Assembly: GCA_037969395.1 (NCBI GenBank)
Contig: JBBKXJ010000103.1
Coordinates: forward strand, 1-13,772
Direction of reading: 5' to 3'
Length of the DNA: 13,772 nt
Source of the DNA: JBBKXJ01 sp037969395
GTDB lineage: Bacteria > Pseudomonadota > Gammaproteobacteria > Pseudomonadales > JAUIET01
The translations under genes and the position numbers were made by a program. The notes below the pieces were generated by a model. That model was not told the DNA's origin, did no database searches, and worked only from the letters and a program-made list of their open reading frames with translations. Of this stretch, positions 7,468-13,772 are shown in pieces. How positions within the stretch are numbered: position 1 is the stretch's first letter; each line of letters begins with the position of its first letter.

Positions 7468-10400
7468 CACTGGATAAGACGATGACAACACCGCAGACGA
7501 CCACGATGGACGGTAACTCCGCCGTTGCCCATGTCGCCTATCGCGTCAATGAGGTGTGCGCGATCTATCCGATTACGCCCTCCTCGCCGATGGCGGAACT
7601 CGCCGACAGTTGGTCCGATCAGGGCTTGCGCAACATCTGGGGTGCGATCCCGGAGGTACAGGAAATGCAGGCCGAGAGCGGTGCCGCGGGTGCCGTGCAT
7701 GGCGCGCTGCAAAGTGGCGCGCTGACCACGACCTTCACAGCCTCGCAGGGGCTAATGCTGATGTTGCCCAACATGTACAAGATCGCGGGTGAGCTGACCC
7801 CGACAGTCTTCCATGTCGCGGCACGGGCGCTAGCCGCCGGCGCGTCGTCGATCTTTGGCGACCATCAGGACATCATGGCGGCGCGGCCGACGGGCTTCGC
7901 CATTCTCGGTGCCGCCTCGGTGCAGGAAGGCCACGACCTCGCCCTGATCGCGCAAGCGGCAACGCTGGCGGCGAGAGTGCCCTTCATCCATTTCACCGAT
8001 GGCTTCCGCACGTCGCATGAATACAACAAGCTGACCCTGATCCCCGACGCCGTCGTACGCGTGATGATCGACGATGAGCTGGTCCACGCCCACCGCAAAC
8101 GCGCGCTAAGCCCCGAAAGGCCCTTCATGCGTGGCACCTGGCAGAACCCTGACACCTATTTCCAGACCCGCGAAGCAGTCAATCCCTACTATGCCAAAGT
8201 ACCCGGCATTGTTGAGACGGCGATGGCGCAATTCGCGAGTCTGACAGGCCGGCACTACGCGCCGTTTATTTACAGCGGCCCTGCGGATGCCGAGCGTGTG
8301 GTCATCTCGATGGGTTCGGGTGCCGAGATTGTGCGCGAGACCGCGCGTTGGATGAACACCAGCGGCGAAAAGGTCGGTGCATTACAGGTCATGCTCTATC
8401 GTCCGTTCTCGATCGAGCTTTTCATTAAGGCGTTGCCTGCCAGCGTGAAATCCATCGCGGTGCTTGACCGTACCAAGGAACCCGGAGCCCCGATGGAGCC
8501 GCTGCACGCTGATGTGCTGAGCGTGTTGGCCGAGGCCTTTGCCGAGGGGCGTATCGCTGCCATGCCGCGAGTGATTGGCGGGCGTTACGGCCTGTCGTCC
8601 AAGGATTTTACCCCCGGCATGGTTAAGGCCGTGTTCGACGAACTGTTGAAGCCGAAACCAAAAAATCACTTCACCCTCGGCATCAATGACGACCTCGGTC
8701 ACACCAGCCTGACCTATGATGCCAGCCTCGACATCGAACCTGCAAGCACGGTGCGCTGCCTGTTCTACGGGCTGGGAGCCGACGGCACGGTGGGTGCCAA
8801 CAAGAGCAGTGTCAAGATTCTCAGCGAGGCACAGGATCGTTTCGCGCAGGCCTATTTCGAATATGACTCGCACAAGTCCGGAGCCGAGACGATCTCGCAT
8901 CTGCGTTTCGGCACGGCGCCTATCTCGGCGCCCTATCATATCCGCCATGCTGATTTCATTGCCTGTCATAAGTTCGACTTCCTGTTCAAGCGCGACGTGC
9001 TCAGCGCCGCCAATCCGGGTGTAACCTTCCTGCTCAACAGCCCTTATGGTCCGGACGAGGTGTGGGACAAACTGCCACGCACGGTGCAGGAACAGATCGT
9101 TGATAAGAAGCTGCGCTTCTTTGCCATCGATGCGACCGGTGTGGCAATGCGCATCGGCCTTGGCCCACGGGTCAATACGATCCTGCAAACCTGTTTCTTC
9201 CACCTGTCGAATGTGCTGCCGCCAGATGAGGCTATCGCCCAGATCAAGCATTTTGTCGAGAAGACCTATGGTGCCAAGGGCCACGCGGTGGTCAAACTGA
9301 ACTTCGCTGCAGTCGATGCCGCCATTGCCGCGCTGCACGAGGTCGAGGTACCCGCAAAGGCGAGCGGCACGCTCGAAATACCGCCGATCGTCCCGCTCAG
9401 TGCACCAGACTTCGTGCGCAAGGTCACCGGCGAGATCATGGCCGGCAGGGGTGACTCAATCCCGGTCAGCCTGCTGCCCGCCGACGGTACTTTTCCGGGT
9501 GGCACGACGCAATATGAAAAGCGCAATATCGCCGTCGAGGTACCGATCTGGGAACCGGATCTATGCCTGCAGTGCGGCCAGTGTTCTATCGTCTGCCCGC
9601 ACAGCGTGATCCGCGCCAAGACCTACTCGACTGAAGCGCTGGCAGGAGCGCCCGATGGCTTCAAATCTGCGCCCGTCAACGCACGCGGCTATCCAGACTC
9701 GTACTACACGCTGCAAGTCCATGTCGAGGATTGCACCGGCTGCGGTGTCTGTGTCGAGAACTGCCCGGCCATCAGTGAATCCGGCGATGCACGGCGTGCC
9801 ATCAACATGGGGGAAAAGCGGCCGATCCTCGAGCAGGAACGCGAGAGCATGGGTTTTTTCGAGCAGCTGCCAATGCCACCGCGCGAGCGGGTGAACTACG
9901 CAAATGTGCGAGGGGTGCAATTCCTCGAGCCGCTATTCGAGTTCTCCGGTGCCTGTGCGGGCTGTGGAGAGACACCCTATCTGAGCCTGCTCTCGCAGTT
10001 ATTCGGCGACCGCTTGCAGATTGCCAATGCCACCGGCTGTTCAGCAATCTATGCCGCCAACACCCCGGCGCATGCGTACAAAGCCAATGCCGATGGGCGT
10101 GGCGTTGCCTGGTCGAATTCGCTGTTCGAAGACGGCGCGGAATTCGGCCTCGGTTTTCGGCTGGCGGTGGATAAGCAGACGGAGCTAGCGCGCGATTTGC
10201 TGCAAAAGCTTGCTCCTCGAGTGGGCGAGGAGCTGGCGCGTGACCTGCTGGCCGCCACGCAATTCAGCGAATCTGACTATGCCGCGCAGCGCGCGCGGGT
10301 GGTGGCACTGAAACAACACCTCTCCCCGATTGACGAGCCGGACGCGAAGTCACTACTGTCGGTGGCCGATTTCCTGGTTCGCCGATCCGTCTGGAGCGTA

Positions 10401-11063
10401 GGCGGCGACGGCTGGGCCTATGATATCGGCTATGGCGGGCTCGACCATGTGCTGGCGCAGGGGCGCAATCTGAATGTGCTGGTGCTCGATACCGAGGTCT
10501 ATTCGAACACGGGTGGGCAGTCGTCCAAGGCAACACCACTGGGCGCATCGGCCAAATTCGCGGCGGCCGGCAAACGGACGCCGCGCAAGGATCTGGCGAT
10601 GCAGGCAATTGCTTACGGCAATGTCTATGTCGCCCAGATCGCGATTGGCGCGAACCCTGAACAAGCGCTGATCGCGTTGCGCGAGGCCGAAGCTTACAAG
10701 GGCTCCTCTCTGATCCTCGCCTATTCGCAGTGTATCGCCCACGGTATCGACATGCGCACCGGCATGAAACAGCAGGCCCGCGCGGTGGCCTCGGGCTACT
10801 GGCCGCTGTTTCGCTTTGACCCGACCATGCGTAATTCGGGTCTTAACCCGTTCCGGCTGGATTCGACACGGCCGCGTATCCCGCTCGAGGAATACGCCTA
10901 TCGCGAGTTGCGCTACAAGACGCTGACGCGCACGCATCCGGAATCTGCCGCCGAAATGCTACGCCAGGCCGAAGCTGCCGCAATGGAACGCTACCGAAAT
11001 TACGAGGACCTCGCCGCTCGGGATGGCAGCCGCTTCCTGCCGCATTGGGAGAGTCTGGCATGA
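7464..11063 (+). CDS. nifJ: Pyruvate:ferredoxin/flavodoxin oxidoreductase, homodimeric type
   Basis: A 1199-residue cytoplasmic enzyme that converts pyruvate and CoA to acetyl-CoA and CO2 while reducing ferredoxin or flavodoxin. Length and domain order match the single-chain NifJ/PFOR family. Visible: substrate domain YPITPSSPMAE (Y35 onward); gamma domain with GLGADGTVGANKSSVKI; inserted ferredoxin domain with CLQCGQCSIVCP (C701 onward) and CTGCGVCVENCP (C757 onward); proximal-cluster cysteines in CAGCGETPY (C831, C834), ATGCSAIY and YSQCIAHG; TPP/Mg site GGDGWAYDIGYGG (about 980) ending in EVYSNTGGQ (N1015). All catalytic elements seem present. I start at the ATG at 7464, overlapping the stop of the upstream oxidoreductase; the frame is open further upstream but that part lies inside the previous gene. 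No nitrogenase genes are visible, so a fermentative or anaplerotic role is more likely than nitrogen fixation. Confidence 0.97.
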   Translation: MTLDKTMTTPQTTTMDGNSAVAHVAYRVNEVCAIYPITPSSPMAELADSWSDQGLRNIWGAIPEVQEMQAESGAAGAVHGALQSGALTTTFTASQGLMLMLPNMYKIAGELTPTVFHVAARALAAGASSIFGDHQDIMAARPTGFAILGAASVQEGHDLALIAQAATLAARVPFIHFTDGFRTSHEYNKLTLIPDAVVRVMIDDELVHAHRKRALSPERPFMRGTWQNPDTYFQTREAVNPYYAKVPGIVETAMAQFASLTGRHYAPFIYSGPADAERVVISMGSGAEIVRETARWMNTSGEKVGALQVMLYRPFSIELFIKALPASVKSIAVLDRTKEPGAPMEPLHADVLSVLAEAFAEGRIAAMPRVIGGRYGLSSKDFTPGMVKAVFDELLKPKPKNHFTLGINDDLGHTSLTYDASLDIEPASTVRCLFYGLGADGTVGANKSSVKILSEAQDRFAQAYFEYDSHKSGAETISHLRFGTAPISAPYHIRHADFIACHKFDFLFKRDVLSAANPGVTFLLNSPYGPDEVWDKLPRTVQEQIVDKKLRFFAIDATGVAMRIGLGPRVNTILQTCFFHLSNVLPPDEAIAQIKHFVEKTYGAKGHAVVKLNFAAVDAAIAALHEVEVPAKASGTLEIPPIVPLSAPDFVRKVTGEIMAGRGDSIPVSLLPADGTFPGGTTQYEKRNIAVEVPIWEPDLCLQCGQCSIVCPHSVIRAKTYSTEALAGAPDGFKSAPVNARGYPDSYYTLQVHVEDCTGCGVCVENCPAISESGDARRAINMGEKRPILEQERESMGFFEQLPMPPRERVNYANVRGVQFLEPLFEFSGACAGCGETPYLSLLSQLFGDRLQIANATGCSAIYAANTPAHAYKANADGRGVAWSNSLFEDGAEFGLGFRLAVDKQTELARDLLQKLAPRVGEELARDLLAATQFSESDYAAQRARVVALKQHLSPIDEPDAKSLLSVADFLVRRSVWSVGGDGWAYDIGYGGLDHVLAQGRNLNVLVLDTEVYSNTGGQSSKATPLGASAKFAAAGKRTPRKDLAMQAIAYGNVYVAQIAIGANPEQALIALREAEAYKGSSLILAYSQCIAHGIDMRTGMKQQARAVASGYWPLFRFDPTMRNSGLNPFRLDSTRPRIPLEEYAYRELRYKTLTRTHPESAAEMLRQAEAAAMERYRNYEDLAARDGSRFLPHWESLA

Positions 11064-11112
11064 CACATCATTCGCGTGCAAATCTTACATCTTATGATCG
11101 CGGAGAAAAAAA

Positions 11113-12126
11113 ATGGATCTGAAGACTACTTATCTCGGACTTGAGCTGTCACACCCGGTCGTCGCCTCGGCCTCGCCGCAGAGTTCGACGCTGGAGGGGG
11201 TGCTGCGTCTGGCGGATGCGGGTGCTGCGGCAGTGGTCATGGCGTCGATTTATGAAGAACAAATTCGTGCCGAGGAACTGGCCGTTGCGGCGTTGAGCGA
11301 ACAGGGCAACGACAGCCAGCCCGAGGCGACCAGCTATTTCCCCGCTATGGCAGATGCACCCGGCGTACTGGAGGCGCGGCTTGAGACGCTGCGCAAATCC
11401 GCCGAGCGCGCAGGTGTTCCTGTAATCGCCAGCCTGAACGGCGTGAGCACCGGTGGCTGGGTCGAATTTGCCCGTGATTTGCAGCAGGCCGGTGCTGCGG
11501 CGATTGAGCTGAATATCTACGCTGTTCCCGCCAATCCCTATGAGCCGAGCGCAGATGTCGAACACCGCTATCTGGAAATCGTGCGGCAGGTCACTGCCGC
11601 GGTATCGTTGCCCGTCGCAGTCAAGTTGTCGCCCTTCTTCAGCTCACCGGCGAACATGATCAACCAGGTCATTGTGGCGGGAGCCAGCGGCGTGGTGCTG
11701 TTCAACCGGTTCTACGAGCCCGATATCGACCTCTCCACGTTGCAGGCGCAACCCGATCTGCAGCTCAGCACCGCTTACGATATTCGCCTGCCGCTGACCT
11801 GGATTGGATTGATCTCGCACGGCTTTGGCGGATCGATCGCCGCCACTAGCGGGGTTCAAAGCCGGGACGAAGTGGTGAAATACCTGTTGGCAGGAGCGGA
11901 TGTGACGATGGCGACGTCATCGTTATTGCGACACGGGCCCGAGCATATCAAGACTCTGGTCGACGGTCTGCGCGACTGGATGGAGGAACGAGGTTTCTCC
12001 TCTGTCGCGGCTCTGCGCGGGCGTTCAGCGGCGGGCCTAAGCCCTGCGCATGCCGAAGGCTTCCTGCGTGCGCAATATCATACGATTTTGACGACCGGCT
12101 ATCCCGGTTATCCGTTGACGCAGTAG
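11113..12126 (+). CDS. Dihydroorotate dehydrogenase-like flavoprotein in the nifJ operon
   Basis: A 337-residue TIM-barrel protein of the dihydroorotate dehydrogenase (class 1)/PreA family. Visible: N-terminal TTYLGLELSHPVVASASPQS, the strand VIASLNGVSTGGW (about 104-116), IELNIYAVPANP (131-142), the FMN-phosphate-side strand PVAVKLSPFF with K171, and C-terminal GVQSRDEVVKYLLAGADVTM glycine-rich FMN region. In true dihydroorotate dehydrogenases the loop is N-[LI]-S-[CS]-P-N with Cys or Ser as base; here it is NIYAVPANP, with neither. It is therefore probably not a pyrimidine-synthesis enzyme. Proteins of this type are often found beside PFOR genes; their reaction is not established to my knowledge. 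GGAG lies 7 bases before the ATG, and the gap from nifJ is 49 bases, so it is probably the third gene of the operon. Confidence 0.88.
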   Translation: MDLKTTYLGLELSHPVVASASPQSSTLEGVLRLADAGAAAVVMASIYEEQIRAEELAVAALSEQGNDSQPEATSYFPAMADAPGVLEARLETLRKSAERAGVPVIASLNGVSTGGWVEFARDLQQAGAAAIELNIYAVPANPYEPSADVEHRYLEIVRQVTAAVSLPVAVKLSPFFSSPANMINQVIVAGASGVVLFNRFYEPDIDLSTLQAQPDLQLSTAYDIRLPLTWIGLISHGFGGSIAATSGVQSRDEVVKYLLAGADVTMATSSLLRHGPEHIKTLVDGLRDWMEERGFSSVAALRGRSAAGLSPAHAEGFLRAQYHTILTTGYPGYPLTQ

Positions 12127-12448
12127 CTGCAATATATTGTGCAAAGTTGACTATGCCAGAGACCTATGCGGCCTTAGTACCCCTTCAAGGTGATATTGCT
12201 CAATCCAGAGAATACACCGGCTTTCTGCTTACTGCATCCCCCGACTGCGCGAGGATATGCCCTTGCCTGGCAACTACCGTTTCCGGACCGGCACTAATTA
12301 ACCTGTCTCCGATACAACACACTATTTTAAAGAGTTTTTAATGAGAAATATCACATTGAGTTTATGGGTTCTGCTGCTTGTGTTAACCGGCCTGTGGTTG
12401 CTGGCCGATACCATGCTGCCACAACCGCTGATCTTCATCTCGGTACGC

Positions 12449-12460
12449 CATGTCATGGTG
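12449..12460. repeat. Left target-site duplication of the MITE (CATGTCATGGTG)
   Basis: This 12-base sequence is identical to 12635-12646 on the other side of the element. It encodes HVMV in the ferric-reductase-like frame in both copies. Confidence 0.92.
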
Positions 12461-12634
12461 TAATGGCACTTAAATAGGCGGCTAGACCGCCCTGAACAGA
12501 GGGAGAATTTCCGGGACACGCCGTGAATCCGTCCCTGGAGGCTCTATCCCTAGCGTCCCTGCTAGGGAAGGTCCTGGAAATTCTCCCTCTATTCAGGCCT
12601 CTGCAGCCTCGATTGGCCTTATTTAAGTGCCAAT
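12461..12634. mobile_element. 174-bp MITE with IS4-like ends and a 12-bp target duplication
   Basis: The element has terminal inverted repeats: TGGCACTTAAAT (12464-12475) against ATTTAAGTGCCA (12621-12632), with outer TAA/AT bases. It is flanked by exact direct copies of CATGTCATGGTG at 12449-12460 and 12635-12646, so both insertion and target duplication are plain. Inside are a 27-base inverted repeat pair (12491-12517 and 12571-12597; 25 of 27 match, core GAGGGAGAATTTCC), a small GGCGG/CCGCC stem (12477-12491) and a central stem TCCCTAGC/GCTAGGGA (12547-12568). It has no ORF and must be moved in trans. Ends starting TAATG and a duplication of 11-13 bp fit the IS4 family as I remember it. 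Element plus one target copy is 186 bases, a multiple of three, but the first element codon is TAA. Confidence 0.9.
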
Positions 12635-12646
12635 CATGTCATGGTG
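12635..12646. repeat. Right target-site duplication of the MITE (CATGTCATGGTG)
   Basis: Second copy of the 12-base target sequence. No base differs from the left copy, which suggests the insertion is fairly recent compared with the other damage in this gene. Confidence 0.92.
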
Positions 12647-13237
12647 CAGTACAGCGGCGTCATCGGTATTAGTGTGATGAGTGTCGCCATGTTACTGATT
12701 ACCAAAGCGCTGGGTGATTATACCGCTGTGCTACCGGATAGCCTTACACCCGGTGACCGGGTAAAGGTGGAGGGACCCTACGGCCGCTTTACCTTTGGCG
12801 ACCAGCACCAACGCCAGATCTGGATCGGTGGAGGTATAGGCATCACCCCTTTTATCGCGCGCATGAAACAGGTAGCACAAACACCAGGTACGCAGGCAAT
12901 CGACCTGTTTCACACCATCCCCAAACTGGAGCAGGCACCGATAGACAAGCTCACCGCCGACGCCGTGGCGGCAAATGTGCGCCTGCACGTGTTGGTAGAC
13001 GACAAGGATGGCCTGCTCGATGGCGCCAGGATACGCTTAAAGATTGCGGAGTGGCAGTCCGCGAGCATCTGGTTTTGTGGACCCATTGGTTTTGGCAACG
13101 CGATACGTCAGGATCTAATCGCTAATGGCCTGTCACCCAGGCAATTCCACCAGGAGCTTTTTGCCATGCGTTAAGCGTCAATATAGGGCTGCTTACCACC
13201 GTTGCAGTCGCACCGGTTTTAGCAAGAAAGCCGTTGA

Positions 13238-13567
13238 GATGGCCTAACTGCATTGCAATCAACTCATCAATATTGGCACGGCGTAAAAGTTGCCATTGGT
13301 ACCCAGGCGATGATGTTTCTAGGAGATAAGCCTGCGAACCTCATCGACACCGTTTTCAATTTTAGTCAAGCCGTGGGATTGCCAACTACGCTAGCTGATA
13401 TTGGGTTGGAAGATGTTTCAGAAGCTGATTTGTTAATGGTTGCCGAGGCAGCCTGTGCCGATGGTGAGTCCATTCATAATGAGCCTGTTGAAGTGACACC
13501 AAAAAGGTGGTTGCTGCAATTAAAAGGGCTATATCCGAACTTCGCAACGGATGAGCACTCCCTTTAA
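13238..13567 (+). pseudogene. gldA: Glycerol dehydrogenase C-terminal fragment with a frameshift
   Basis: The translation DGLTALQSTHQYWHGVKVAI then VGLPTTLADIGLEDVSEADL and AACADGESIHNEPVEVTP is the C-terminal third of an iron/zinc-type glycerol dehydrogenase (family length about 360). Homology begins right after an in-frame TGA at 13235-13237, so everything upstream, including the NAD-binding domain, is missing; THQYWHG keeps the metal-binding His region. The frame then reads KRWLLQLKGLYPN, which is not family-like. Skipping one base at the A5 run (13501-13505) gives KVVAAIKRAISELRNG and a TGA at 13552-13554, the expected tail, so one A was probably lost. As read, the frame ends at TAA 13565-13567. 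A TTG at 13253 has no ribosome site. The fragment is visibly richer in A and T than the oxidoreductase operon. Confidence 0.85.
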
Positions 13568-13595
13568 GCTAGCCATATAGTAATTTGCAACGCAT

Positions 13596-13772
13596 TCACA
13601 GTGTACGAAATTTCGAGGGAATGTGCGCAATAATATCCACATCCCCAATAGTCAGGTAAATTATGTCAGAGAACGCATCCAGATTGCGGAAACCACTGGC
13701 TCTGTTCTTGACGATTTTGACAATGCGGTTGAGACCTTCAGCGACGGCGTTGGTCAGACCGGTATCGATGAA
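13596..13772 (-). CDS. ISL3-like transposase, C-terminal end (cut by window)
   Basis: Reading leftwards from the window's right edge gives 58 residues to a TGA at 13596: FIDTGLTNAVAEGLNRIVKI, VKNRASGFRNLDAFSDIIYL, TIGDVDIIAHIPSKFRTL. The pattern T-x-A-x-E-G-L-N-R-x-x-K then GFR and IxLxxGD is that of the C-terminal end of the DDE transposases of the ISL3 family, including the catalytic Glu in AEGLN. The rest lies beyond the window, so it is unknown whether the element is complete. I could not recognise its terminal inverted repeat between the TGA and the gldA fragment. This family differs from the one implied by the MITE ends, so it is not the obvious mover of that MITE. Confidence 0.8.
   Translation of the reverse strand, partial: FIDTGLTNAVAEGLNRIVKIVKNRASGFRNLDAFSDIIYLTIGDVDIIAHIPSKFRTL

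Larger units (their letters stand above)
12341..13174 (+). pseudogene. Ferric-reductase-like membrane flavoprotein, broken by an internal deletion and a MITE
   Basis: The ATG at 12341 opens a frame MRNITLSLWVLLLVLTGLWL (first TM helix), then LADTMLPQPLIFISVRHVMV and a TAA at 12461. The same frame resumes after the MITE and second target copy at 12647 with QYSGVIGISVMSVAMLL, the expected next helix. The text then jumps in frame to ITKALGDYTAVLPDSLTPGD, VEGPYGRF, the NAD(P) motif IWIGGGIGITPFIARMKQ and the normal end FHQELFAMR. In intact relatives (ferric reductase/NADPH-oxidase-like membrane proteins of about 430-450 residues) the heme-bearing helices and most of the FAD site lie between those parts, so roughly 200 residues are missing. 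Without heme ligands the product could not carry electrons across the membrane even with the MITE removed. A short product from ATG 12641 is possible but unlikely to be functional. Confidence 0.85.

Noticed and set aside
6217..7491. 424-residue leftward open frame opposite the GltD-like gene
   Set aside because: Mirror of a conserved coding frame; composition is typical of antisense reading.
8382..9338. 318-residue leftward open frame inside nifJ
   Set aside because: Antisense of a clear conserved gene; no recognisable domain or ribosome site.
11060..11122. 20-codon frame starting ATGA at the nifJ stop (MTHHSRANLTSYDRGEKKWI)
   Set aside because: The overlap with the stop is suggestive of coupling, but the frame is tiny, unrecognised and runs over the start of the next gene.
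12153..12341. 62-residue frame MPETYAALVPLQGDIAQ... ending in a TAATG overlap with the broken reductase
   Set aside because: No family pattern, weak ribosome site, and it lies in a decayed region; the stop-start overlap may be chance.
1..13772. CRISPR arrays, tRNA or rRNA genes, toxin-antitoxin or phage-defence modules
   Set aside because: I found no regularly spaced repeats, no tRNA-like cloverleaf and no defence-family motifs in any frame.

Overview
This window looks like a piece of a proteobacterial chromosome, most likely gammaproteobacterial. The assignment rests on a Gram-negative outer-membrane barrel protein, the style of the proteins and an IS4-like miniature element. Protein families alone cannot fix genus or species. 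The theme is fermentative or low-oxygen central carbon metabolism, next to a stretch of visibly decaying genes and mobile-element debris.

Layout. (1) 1-1101 (+): an ABC-2 type exporter permease, nearly complete and cut by the window's left edge. (2) 4461-1120 (-): a compact run read leftwards. It starts with a HAD-family hydrolase, passes through a collapsed remnant of an alpha-glucan phosphorylase gene (two fragments of the protein joined out of frame), and ends with an intact xylulose-5-P/fructose-6-P phosphoketolase. (3) 4462-5781: two gene-poor stretches around a small secreted outer-membrane beta-barrel protein. They contain a perfect 13-bp inverted repeat and, before the next operon, a leader with two hairpins. 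(4) 5782-12126 (+): an apparent operon. It encodes a GltD-like FAD/NAD(P) oxidoreductase with ferredoxin-type clusters, a full-length homodimeric pyruvate:ferredoxin/flavodoxin oxidoreductase (NifJ type; start and stop codons overlap as ATGA), and a dihydroorotate-dehydrogenase-like flavoprotein that lacks the usual catalytic Cys/Ser. (5) 12341-13772: a degraded zone. It holds a ferric-reductase-like gene with a large in-frame internal deletion and a 174-bp MITE with a 12-bp target duplication, then a glycerol dehydrogenase C-terminal fragment with a one-base frameshift, and at the right edge the C-terminus of an ISL3-like transposase.

How the genes fit together. Phosphoketolase splits sugar phosphates to acetyl-phosphate. 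NifJ makes acetyl-CoA and reduced ferredoxin/flavodoxin from pyruvate. The GltD-like protein is well placed to pass those electrons to or from NAD(P). The lost glucan phosphorylase would have fed stored glycogen into the same network, so the cluster looks like a glycogen-fermentation module that has partly eroded. I did not find a clearly new defence or mobile system. The least explained items are the structured leader before the oxidoreductase operon, the DHOD-like protein without its catalytic base, and the dense group of partial deletions.
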